Shown here in pieces: positions 57,022-64,000 of a DNA stretch of 64,000 nucleotides; within the stretch, counting starts at the first letter, position 1; every line of letters starts with the position of its first letter. The position numbers were made by a program, and so were the translations under genes. Origin of the DNA: Bacilli bacterium (GTDB taxonomy: Bacteria > Bacillota > Bacilli > Alicyclobacillales > SLC66); contig JABEUY010000009.1 of NCBI GenBank assembly GCA_013044175.1, positions 1 through 64,000 on the forward strand, given 5' to 3'. The notes beneath the pieces are model-generated. The model was not told where the DNA came from. It ran no database searches and was given only the letters and a program-made list of their open reading frames with translations.

Positions 57022-58830
57022 TTGCCTTCCGATTGTATTTCACCCTTTGATCAAGCCAAAAAAGCACTCAAACATTATTTCGGCTATGAAACGTTTCGGC
57101 CTGGACAAGAACACATCATCCGTACGATGCTTGAAGGCAAAGATTCGGTAGGTATTATGCCAACGGGTGGCGGCAAATCGATCTGTTATCAGATACCGGC
57201 CATGATCTTCGACGACCTGACGATCGTGATCTCCCCCCTTGTTTCTCTCATGAAAGATCAAGTGGATAGTTTGACGGCGATCGGCATTCCCGCTACTTTT
57301 CTTAACAGCACCTTAACGGCCAGTGAATGGCGCATGCGTAGTGAAGCACTTGAAAAGGGGGACTATAAGCTGCTGTACGTCTCCCCCGAGCGCCTCGAAA
57401 CGGAAACGTTCGCACGCTGGTTAGATCAGCTACGTCCTTCTTTGGTCGCCGTCGATGAGGCGCACTGCCTATCGCAATGGGGTCATGATTTTCGACCGAG
57501 TTATCGTGCGATTGCCCCTTTTCTCGCCAGTTTGACCCAACGGCCGCTCGTCATCGCCCTCACGGCGACCGCGACGCCAGAAGTTACGCAAGACATCGTT
57601 ACGTCATTGCAGTTACGCCAACCTGACGTGTACGTCGCAGGATTTAGCCGCGATAATCTCGCCTTCTCTGTGTTATCGGGCGCGGATCGCTACGAATTTA
57701 TCGTGCGCTATCTCCAAGAACATCAAAACGACGCGGGCATCATCTATGCTGCGACGCGTAAAGAAGTCGATCAACTCTATGAGAATCTCTTCAAAAAAGG
57801 TTTCTCGATCGGCCGCTACCACGCCGGTATGAGTGATCATGAGCGTATCCAGAGCCAAGAGCAATTTCTCTATGATGATGTGCAAGTGATCATCGCCACG
57901 AACGCGTTTGGCATGGGCATCGATAAGTCAAACGTTCGCTTTGTCTTGCATCACAACATGCCAAAAAACATCGAAGCGTACTATCAAGAAGCCGGTCGCG
58001 CTGGTCGCGATGGCGATCCGAGCGAATGCATCTTACTGTATAGTCCCGAAGACGTACGCATCCAGAAATTTTTGATCGAACAAAGTGTCAGTAGTGAAGA
58101 ACGAAAGCGCATCGAGCTGAAAAAACTTTATGCGATGGTGGATTATTGCCAGACGACACAATGCCTGCAATCGTTCGTGTTGCGCTATTTCGGACAAGAA
58201 CCTGAAGCGAATTGTGAACGGTGCAGCAACTGCAAGCACACGTTTGATGTCGTCGATATTTCCGTGCAAGCGCAGCAGATTTTTTCCTGCATCTTGCGCA
58301 TGCGCGAACGGTATGGCATCAAGATGGTGGTGGGTGTCTTACGCGGATCCAAAGAGAAGAAAATTCTTGAAGCGAAGTTCCATGAACTGACCACGTATGG
58401 CTTAATGCAGCATCTTTCGGAGAAAGTCGTGATGGGATATGTGCGCTACTTACTCGCGGAAGGCTATCTGCGCATGAGCGAAGGACAGTATCCTTTACTC
58501 TTACTTACGAACAAAGCTGGTCCCGTGCTGAAAAAAGAGGAACGAGTCTCGATGCGCGTCTTACAAGTAAAGACGACTAAACGCATCCCGACCACGATGC
58601 ATCACGACTTGTTTGAGCGTCTGCGCCTCTTACGGCGCGAATTAGCGTTGCAGCAAAACGTACCGCCGTACGTGATTTTTCCTGATACCACGTTGCACGA
58701 ACTCGCGACCGTCTGTCCGACCGATCTTTCTTCTTTACTCCAGATCAAGGGCATCGGTGACGTGAAGGCCAAGCGATATGGCGAGCCGTTTTTGACTGAG
58801 ATTGCTGCGTATCTGGGATCATCATCCTAA
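57022..58830 (+). CDS. recQ: ATP-dependent DNA helicase RecQ
   Basis: 602-aa 3'-5' helicase for recombination and fork repair. P-loop [39 protein letters not shown] and the arginine-finger region [10 protein letters not shown] are present. Zinc-binding cysteines (CQTTQC..., NCERCSNC) lie near 375-410, then a winged helix and a C-terminal HRDC domain (from about 520). TTG 57022 was chosen with AAGGAG eleven bases upstream. The last 144 bases of the gene and 65 bases beyond are duplicated at 62226-62434. Confidence 0.96.
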   Translation: MPSDCISPFDQAKKALKHYFGYETFRPGQEHIIRTMLEGKDSVGIMPTGGGKSICYQIPAMIFDDLTIVISPLVSLMKDQVDSLTAIGIPATFLNSTLTASEWRMRSEALEKGDYKLLYVSPERLETETFARWLDQLRPSLVAVDEAHCLSQWGHDFRPSYRAIAPFLASLTQRPLVIALTATATPEVTQDIVTSLQLRQPDVYVAGFSRDNLAFSVLSGADRYEFIVRYLQEHQNDAGIIYAATRKEVDQLYENLFKKGFSIGRYHAGMSDHERIQSQEQFLYDDVQVIIATNAFGMGIDKSNVRFVLHHNMPKNIEAYYQEAGRAGRDGDPSECILLYSPEDVRIQKFLIEQSVSSEERKRIELKKLYAMVDYCQTTQCLQSFVLRYFGQEPEANCERCSNCKHTFDVVDISVQAQQIFSCILRMRERYGIKMVVGVLRGSKEKKILEAKFHELTTYGLMQHLSEKVVMGYVRYLLAEGYLRMSEGQYPLLLLTNKAGPVLKKEERVSMRVLQVKTTKRIPTTMHHDLFERLRLLRRELALQQNVPPYVIFPDTTLHELATVCPTDLSSLLQIKGIGDVKAKRYGEPFLTEIAAYLGSSS

Positions 58831-58895
58831 ATCGTTGGGCAGCGAAAACCCGCAGGCTAGGCTTAATGACCTATAGGCAAGTTTCACTGCCCAAC
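58687..58895 (+). repeat. Direct repeat, copy 1: recQ 3' end and downstream hairpin
   Basis: 209 bases that recur at 62226-62434 with about six mismatches. It covers the last HRDC codons, the recQ stop and a GTTGGGCAG...CTGCCCAAC stem (58833-58841 with 58887-58895). Copy 1 ends exactly with that stem. Confidence 0.9.
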
Positions 58896-59044
58896 GGCGG
58901 TTTTATACCCTTTGCTTATCCGTTTATGTTTGCTGTCGGTGTACCTGTTGTGATGGGCATAAGAAAAGCACTTACGAATTGTAGATGCTTGAAAGTACTG
59001 CTTATATTAAATTTAAATAGTCCTGCGCGCCATAGGATCAAGTC

Positions 59045-59770
59045 CTAAGTGTGGTGTAAAATTCGTCCCGCGGCAGATATCGTGTTATGTCGACCTATTT
59101 TGCTCATCTTTGAGGTCTGTTCAGTCTGTTTTCGTTGCTCCTCACGCCATGCGAAATAGTCCTTCATGTCGAGATATTTGTGCCCTGATTGCCATTTCTC
59201 GTCCATCTCCATCAGTAGCCGCTCCAATCAGCCGAATGATGGAATCGCAATTGGGATAGAATTCGAATCACTCGGTCACGCCTACGTAACTCCTCTTTCA
59301 ATCGTTCCATACCATTTGTCGTCCGTAAGCGTTTTCTGTAACGTTCAAGCAAGGAAAGAACAGCCGTGATGTCATCGAATCCGTTCTCAAGGATCTGGAT
59401 AGCTTTGGGCGCCTTCTCGCTATAGTCTTGAGACCGTCTTGTCCATCAACAATCATGTCGTCAGCACATCTGGTGCATCGAGTATGCCGCGTACTTTATC
59501 ATGCAGTTCGTCATGCAAAATCTTTGGTCTTGCATCGAGGAAATTACGCGTGAAGTGGGTCCCACGTCGTTCCCTGGAATTATGCTTACAGAGCCTTCAC
59601 GAGCACACCGTGATTATCTGACACAATGACATCTACACCCCTTTAACGCCCAAGGGCAAGCGCTTTTTCTAATTTCCTTTGGTGTCCAGTCTTCTGTTCG
59701 TCGGGACACATCCCCGGTTACCATTACCGTCATGTCCAATTTGTATACTGTTAATCATCCATCTGCCAGT
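59045..59770 (-). pseudogene. IS256-family transposase relic (C-terminal half)
   Basis: Minus-strand pieces in several frames match the IS256 Mutator-type transposase in order: VSDNHG-like, THFTRNFLDARPKILHDELH, DKVRGILDAPDVLT, AIQILENGFDDITAVLSLLE, RYRKRLRTTNGMERLKEELR, RRDRVIRILSQLR and LLMEMDEKWQSGHKYLDMKD. Frameshifts and stops separate the pieces. The element end GTGTAAAATTCGTCCC lies at about 59054. The N-terminal half is missing or unrecognisable. Confidence 0.8.
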
Positions 59771-59851
59771 TGTCGTCATATAGGTTGTATCCCGTAGGTC
59801 CATTTTGTAGAAAAACGCGGCGTCGGAATTCGTTGTGTGGCGCAATTGGCT

Positions 59852-60247
59852 CTACACGTCAGGGTACCGGCCTTTGGTATGATTTGAAAGCCAATCCGCA
59901 ATGGTCTCTACGGATAAATGTCTCTCGGCAACACAAACGACAAAATCCTCAATCTCTTGATGTGCACTGGAAATAGAGATGCCATTTAAGTGCAGAAATA
60001 GACCTATAGCTGCGAATGCCGTCCGTTTGTTCCCATCATAAAACGGATGATTGAGTATTAATGAGTGAAGCAGGGTCGATGCTTTCTCGATTAATGTCAG
60101 GTAAGCATCGCTTCCGAACACGGTTGTTCGGGGACGTGCGACAGCTGATTCGAGTCCACCAATATCGCGCACACCATGCAGGCCGCCGAAGCGATCAATC
60201 ACCTGGAAGTGAATGTAAAGAACTTCCTCGGTGGTCAGGAACCTCAT
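59852..60247 (-). CDS. doc: Doc-type toxin (Fic-fold, death-on-curing family)
   Basis: 131-aa Doc toxin. The family phosphorylates elongation factor EF-Tu and halts translation. The Fic-fold active motif is HPFYDGNKRTA at about residues 66-76, preceded by the typical GLESAVARPRTTVFG and followed by GLFLHLNG. All active-site residues are present, so it looks functional. Its ATG overlaps the antitoxin stop by 4 bases. It sits inside the 3.5-kb island bounded by recQ-end repeats, where such a module could stabilise the island. Confidence 0.92.
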   Translation of the reverse strand: MRFLTTEEVLYIHFQVIDRFGGLHGVRDIGGLESAVARPRTTVFGSDAYLTLIEKASTLLHSLILNHPFYDGNKRTAFAAIGLFLHLNGISISSAHQEIEDFVVCVAERHLSVETIADWLSNHTKGRYPDV

Positions 60248-60483
60248 CGATCCGCCAGTCCTTTGAGAACGTCTCCATACTCGGTTACAAAACGGTCTAC
60301 AGCTTCGTAGAACTCTGGTGTGATGTCGGAACCCGATAACGGCATTGGGCGAACCACGATTTCCCCTTGTTCATTACGAGTAATTTGAACGGGTTGATCC
60401 TCCAGATGCATTTCACGTACCCACTCGGCGGGAATCGATACAGCGAAGCTGTTTCCGACTCTGAACACCTTTCTCACTTCCAT
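60244..60483 (-). CDS. AbrB/MazE-like antitoxin of the Doc module
   Basis: 79-aa protein. The N-terminal swapped-hairpin AbrB/SpoVT-type DNA-binding domain (MEVRKVFRVGNSFAVSIPAE, then WVREMHLE) is followed by an acidic C-terminal segment that would bind Doc (FYEAVDRFVTEYGDVLKGL). ATG 60483 was chosen because GGGGGA lies nine bases upstream and the domain starts there; the frame is open far upstream without support. It leads the two-gene operon and probably represses it. Confidence 0.88.
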   Translation of the reverse strand: MEVRKVFRVGNSFAVSIPAEWVREMHLEDQPVQITRNEQGEIVVRPMPLSGSDITPEFYEAVDRFVTEYGDVLKGLADR

Positions 60484-60671
60484 TACTTTGTATCCCCCTT
60501 GCCATCTTGTTATAACAATTATAACATACAAAGCAACAAATGATTCGTGATGCGTTAAGTGTCCTGTCTCCTTGAATCCACAACGATGGCGTATAATTAT
60601 CCAGAAATATGGAATTGGCCATTTTGGATAAACGGGCAGGTAACTGCACAACAAATAAGGGCGATTTGGTA

Positions 60672-61232
60672 ATGGATAGTATTCAAATTCGACGTTTACT
60701 TTCTGAAGAACAGCTTCCCATGTCACTGCTTTTACTTGCTGATCTTTCCAAAGATATGGTTGAAAGCCACATTCACCGTGGGCATTGTTTTGTTGCCGAA
60801 TCAAACGGTGAAATAGTTGGGGTGTATGTGCTCATTGATACACGTCCACTAACTGTCGAGCTAGTGAATGTTGCAGTTTTACACTCTGGAGAGAACAACA
60901 CGTACATGGCGGAAACTGAAACTGCTAAATATGTACTTCGTAGGTACAGACCAAGCAGGTTTACTTTGAACCAAGTTCGTGCAGAAGTTGCATGGATAGA
61001 TGGACTTTCAGAGTTTATTAAAATTCCTCGATTGAATAAAAATCGCTTCGGCGATCCCGTGTCTGTTTCAGATGATGATCACAGATATATTTATACCGTT
61101 TCAGAATTCATCGAAGGAGATTTGATTAGAAACCCAACAGAAGCCGATTATTACAAGCTGGGTCGCTTAATGCATGCACTACATCTAAATTCAGACCAGA
61201 GGCTTTGTCGCAGTTGCACCTTCGCTACGTGA
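60672..61232 (+). pseudogene. Chimeric remnant: GNAT N-terminus joined to APH-kinase fragment
   Basis: The frame is open for 186 codons but is made of two unrelated pieces. Residues 1-68 (IRRLLSEEQLPMSLLLLADL, SHIHRGHCFVAESNGEIVGV) are the front of an acetyltransferase of the AAC(6')-like GNAT type, before its acetyl-CoA site is complete. From about 70 (VLHSGENNTYMAETETAKYV, LRRYRPSRFTLNQVRAEV) it is the start of an aminoglycoside-phosphotransferase/homoserine-kinase-II-like protein, cut after MHALHLNSD, before the catalytic loop. It ends in a different-frame piece. No function is expected. Confidence 0.75.
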
Positions 61233-61470
61233 CGTTGAAAGTTTAATGTTACTCTAGGACAAGTTTGCTCCTAAAGTACGAGGGTATTTCATAGTCGGCG
61301 AAAAAGACACTCGCAGTGTAGAATTAACGTCGAAAATAACTGAACTCATGGAGTCACAAGGATTGCAGTTTCACGTTGAAATGCACAGCAACTTAGGTCA
61401 CGAATTTCCCACGACATTTTCAGAAAATCTAGTGAATGCACTGAGTTTTATTGATAAGGATTTGGACTAG
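61207..61470 (+). pseudogene. Alpha/beta-hydrolase C-terminal fragment
   Basis: From about 61207 the frame gives VAVAPSLRDVESLMLL, a TAG at 61255, then DKFAPKVRGYFIVGEKDTRS, VELTSKITELMESQ and the catalytic-His region HSNLGHEFPTTFSENLV, ending at TAG 61470. This is the C-terminal third of an alpha/beta hydrolase (acid loop GEKDTR, His in GHEFP); the nucleophile half is missing. It is fused directly to the end of the APH fragment. Confidence 0.65.
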
Positions 61471-61550
61471 TTGTTAGCAGTTTAGCAAGAGTTCTCTTTA
61501 GCGTTGCTTATAAATGACACTCCGAGAACTCCCGAACACGCGGCGGATAC

Positions 61551-61790
61551 ATGGACGTATACGTGAGCCCAACGAGCGAAAGTGAGTGGCTCAACGCTGT
61601 AAATACGTTCCTTAAAGGCTTACATGCAGTCGAGGGTTTTATAGATGATTTGGATACAACTGTGGTTGCACGGCAGGGGCGGTCTCGTGCAGAATTGATT
61701 GGCATGTTGGTAGGACACAATAGTTATCATTTGGGACAAATCGTATTCCTACGACAAATCCTGGGTGCCCGGGCACCTTCTTTTCGGTGA
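61551..61790 (+). pseudogene. DinB-like protein, C-terminal fragment
   Basis: 79 codons. Residues 1-40 (SESEWLNAVNTFLKGLHAVE) and the metal-site helix MLVGHNSYHLGQIVFLRQIL match the last half of DinB/YfiT-type four-helix metalloproteins (His pair in GHNSYH). The N-terminal helices with the first His are absent. Continuity upstream in another frame is uncertain. Confidence 0.6.
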
Positions 61791-61924
61791 CACGTGGTGA
61801 TTGTTTGCCCATAGTTGTATGAATATTCACTTTTAATGTGTAACCGTTATTGGGCGTTTGGGCAACATCCACAAGATACCAATCGACTGTTATCTATCAC
61901 TTGTAGGTAAATTCGTGGTGATCA

Positions 61925-62231
61925 AGTCCTTTTTTGTGTGTAAATTCGTCCCTCAGCAGTTTTGCGTTATCTCAACGGATTTGATGGATTTTTGCCGTTG
62001 CTTTTGCCTTGTCGTCCTGCTCATTCTTCCACGCCAGGTATTCCGCCCTATCCAGATACTTGTGATCACTTTGCCATTTCCCATCCATTTCCATAAGCAG
62101 TGCGCCAACAAGCCGAATCACGGAATCGCGGTGAAGTTGCGCATAAAGTGTGTCTGCACCGTTGCCACGTACAGCCTTGAAACTGCCTCTTAAGTGCCTT
62201 TACAAGTCCAGCCTGACTGTCTGGCACCACC
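61925..62231 (-). pseudogene. Second IS256 relic with internal deletion
   Basis: On the minus strand VVPDSQAGLVKALKRQFQGC, then TWQRCRHTLCAT (the IS256 WQRC region) joins through frameshifts to RDSVIRLVGALLMEMDGKWQ and SDHKYLDRAEYLAWKNEQDD, the transposase C-terminus. The central part is deleted. The end GTGTAAATTCGTCCC at about 61939 matches the end of the relic at 59054. It is cut at 62226-62231, where the second recQ-end copy starts (shared ACCAC). Confidence 0.75.
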
Positions 62232-62434
62232 TTGCACGAACTCGCGACCGTCTGTCCGACCGATCTTTCTTCCTTACTCCAGATCAAGGGCATCGGTGAC
62301 GTGAAGGCCAAGCGCTATAGCGAGCCGTTTTTGACTGAGATTGCTGCGTATCTGGGATCATCATCCTAAATCGTTGGGCAGAGAAAACCCGCAGGCTAGG
62401 CTTAATGACCTACAGGCAAGTTTCACTGCCCAAC
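62226..62434 (+). repeat. Direct repeat, copy 2: displaced recQ 3' end
   Basis: About 97% identical to 58687-58895 at a constant offset of 3539. It includes the recQ C-terminal codons, the stop and the downstream hairpin, but no upstream recQ sequence. It abuts the IS256 relic. Confidence 0.92.
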
Positions 62435-62451
62435 AGAAGTATCATGAGATG

Positions 62452-63172
62452 TTACATCTTTTTTTGTGATTCCTTGGCCAAAAGAGGTTTCGCGATCACA
62501 ATGGCAACGACAGCCGCAAAAATCCCTGCTACAAGGACACCAGGCAAACCATGATTGATCCGCACATGATACCAAGTCGTACTACTTGGGTATAGGATCA
62601 ATGCTGCCATTACGCCTAAAAGCAACCCTAGCGTATTGAGACGAAAACGACAAAAGCGATCTTGTACTTGGGCTTTGACCGTATGTCACCAATCACCCGT
62701 CACGGATTGTTTCACTTTATTGAAATTTCCCCAAATATGAATAGCCAGCAAAGGAAGCCACAAGATAACACTACCTGCGTGTATCACCTTAAACAGTCCT
62801 GCATGAGCCGGCCCCACAACAACAAGACCAAATCCACTAATAAAGACCAATACGGTGAGAATAACGAGAAACGGTGCAGAGAGTCTAAGCCAAAAAAATC
62901 GGTGGACCCTTTTCGACGAAATCTGGATTTTTTGTATAATAACCAAAAAATCGATAGCCAACGCTACTCATCTTCACCACAATTGGACCCGTCAAAAGCA
63001 CACCCACAAAGATATGCAGGGATAAAAATTGATTCAAATTCGCGGTGATGACAAGCTCGACGATCACAATGAGAAAAATAATCGCGCCAGCCCACGCTGT
63101 CAATCGTTCGTTTCGGATAACTACCGATTGTGTCTTATCGCGATTTCCTTGCTTTTTCATCCTGTTTTGCAC
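62452..63172 (-). pseudogene. Polytopic membrane protein gene with frameshift and in-frame stop
   Basis: Collinear pieces of one protein with about five hydrophobic helices, resembling small cytochrome-b/DUF4405-like membrane proteins. Frame 1 (63172 to 62885) runs AWAGAIIFLIVIVELVITAN ... YTKNPDFVEKGPP. One base too many in a 7-base A/T run (62892-62898) shifts the frame. With six the reading would continue IFWLRLSAPFLVILTVLVFI ... VKQSVTGDW. A TGA at about 62686 then interrupts, and the same frame goes on HTVKAQVQDRF ... LLLGVMAALILYPSS ... KPLLAKESQ to TAA at 62452. The start may be GTG 63172 or ATG 63160. Confidence 0.75.
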
Positions 63173-63248
63173 TCCAGTTCATGGCGAGATTTCATGGTTT
63201 GAGCATAAACTGGACGTATAAACGCGAAATAAATCAACGTTAAACTTT

Positions 63249-63962
63249 TTATAAACTGGTGGATGAACCCTTGAATCGATACCCTGCACCCCAGACGGTT
63301 TGAATGTATTGGGGATTAGCGGCGTCTTGTTCTATTTTTTCACGAAGACGATTGATATGAACGGCAACCGTCGCACTATCCCCTAGCGCATTATAGCCCC
63401 ATATCCGCTCATAAAGTGCCTCTTTGCTAAACACCAAATCCATGTTCATGACGAGAAAATGAAGCAACTCATATTCTTTATTTTTTAATTCGATTTCCCT
63501 CCCCTTAACGAATACGCGCCGAGAACCCGTTTGCATACATAAATCACCCGCGTAAAATTCACGTTGCTGCGTCTGACCACGTTGTTTTAGTCGCTCATAC
63601 TGCGATAGATTGGCCTTTACACGAGCAATGATAACATGAGGAGAAAAAGGTTTAGTTATATAATCATCAGCGCCCGTTCCTAGTCCCTTAATCATGTCGA
63701 TCTCTTCTTGCTTGGCTGTCACCATAATGATCGGAATATCCAGTTTTTCGCGTAATTTTTTGCAAATAGCAAAGCCATCCATGCCAGGTAGCATCACGTC
63801 AAGGAGAATCAAAGCAAAAGATTCGCTAAAAGCTTTTTGCAAGCCTTCATCGCCCGTATACGCTATGTCAACATCAAATTCATGCACGAGGAGATAGTCT
63901 CTTTCAATCATAGCAATTTGCGGATCATCTTCGATGATCAAAATCCTTTTCATCTTCATCAT
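63249..63962 (-). CDS. OmpR/PhoB-family response regulator
   Basis: 237-aa two-component regulator. The receiver domain has the acidic pair in IIEDD, the phosphoacceptor Asp in ALILLDVMLPG and the switch Lys in YITKPFS. The C-terminal winged-helix DNA-binding domain (about 135-232) has KEYELLHFLVMN and VAVHINRLREKIE. ATG 63962 or 63959 follows GAGG. It lies 77 bases upstream of the broken membrane protein gene on the same strand, so it may once have regulated it. A sensor kinase is not visible in the window and may lie beyond the window end or elsewhere. Confidence 0.93.
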   Translation of the reverse strand: MMKMKRILIIEDDPQIAMIERDYLLVHEFDVDIAYTGDEGLQKAFSESFALILLDVMLPGMDGFAICKKLREKLDIPIIMVTAKQEEIDMIKGLGTGADDYITKPFSPHVIIARVKANLSQYERLKQRGQTQQREFYAGDLCMQTGSRRVFVKGREIELKNKEYELLHFLVMNMDLVFSKEALYERIWGYNALGDSATVAVHINRLREKIEQDAANPQYIQTVWGAGYRFKGSSTSL

Positions 63963-64000
63963 GCTTGCCTCATTTCAGGGATTTCTATGACGATACGCAA

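Noticed and set aside
58833-58895. GTTGGGCAG...CTGCCCAAC stem after recQ as a rho-independent terminator
   Set aside because: The loop is about 45 bases and no T-run follows; it matters more as the exact right edge of the duplicated segment.
62686-62961. 91-aa membrane protein as a gene of its own
   Set aside because: Its hydrophobic part is the continuation of the frame ending at 62885 after a one-base shift, and the same protein continues past its stop.

Overview
The window looks like the chromosome of an endospore-forming Firmicute. It carries a CotF-type coat protein, strong AAGGAGG/GGGGG ribosome binding sites, many TTG starts, an msm-type sugar importer and a MalT-like regulator. The gene set and roughly mid-40s GC suggest Alicyclobacillaceae or relatives (Alicyclobacillus, Sulfoacidibacillus or Acidibacillus-like). 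That genus-level placement is inference only.

Layout. 1-4.1 kb: the end of an SDR, a spore coat protein, a PhnP-like metallo-hydrolase, two small paralogous proteins facing each other, and a soluble chemoreceptor. 4.1-8.9 kb: an AT-rich decay zone holding an IS3 relic, a degenerate 28-nt-repeat CRISPR remnant, an IS1634-like element inserted beside it, an istB (IS21) relic, a second CRISPR-like repeat pair of another class (30-nt repeats) and a 20-bp palindrome. 8.9-24.2 kb: mainly housekeeping and accessory genes (EAL protein, secreted phosphoesterase, Tag, Rsm22-like methyltransferase, MFS transporters, SDRs, M29 aminopeptidase, membrane chemoreceptor). 24.6-34.7 kb: a sugar locus with an ABC importer (binding protein and two permeases, no ATPase), a divergent AraC regulator, a 1072-aa glycoside-phosphorylase-like enzyme and a MalT-type regulator. 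34.7-39 kb: DUF1294, DUF2225, a methyltransferase and a PLD-helicase fusion. 39-41.4 kb: a cobalamin riboswitch with a terminator in front of a PurM/AIR-synthase-like kinase gene and an NCS1 permease. This is a candidate B12 lower-ligand salvage module.

41.5-49.3 kb holds a compact Wadjet/Mks-like SMC operon in the order jetD-jetA-small ORF-jetB-jetC. jetC is split by a shift at an A6 run, and a 94-aa gene of unknown role is embedded between jetA and jetB. It is followed by an antitoxin with a deleted PIN toxin and a group II intron 3' scrap. 50.9-58.8 kb carries sbcC-sbcD, glutaminase and recQ.

58.7-62.4 kb is a 3.5-kb island bounded by two ~97% identical 209-bp copies of the recQ 3' end. 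Inside are two IS256 relics, an intact Doc/AbrB-type toxin-antitoxin pair and a chain of truncated gene pieces (GNAT, APH, alpha/beta hydrolase, DinB). The window ends with a broken membrane protein gene (frameshift at a 7-base homopolymer plus an in-frame stop) and an OmpR-family response regulator.

The strongest leads are the riboswitch-controlled kinase/permease pair, the unusual Wadjet-like operon with its extra gene and homopolymer shift, the two different CRISPR relics next to insertion sequences, and the recQ-end-bounded gene graveyard.
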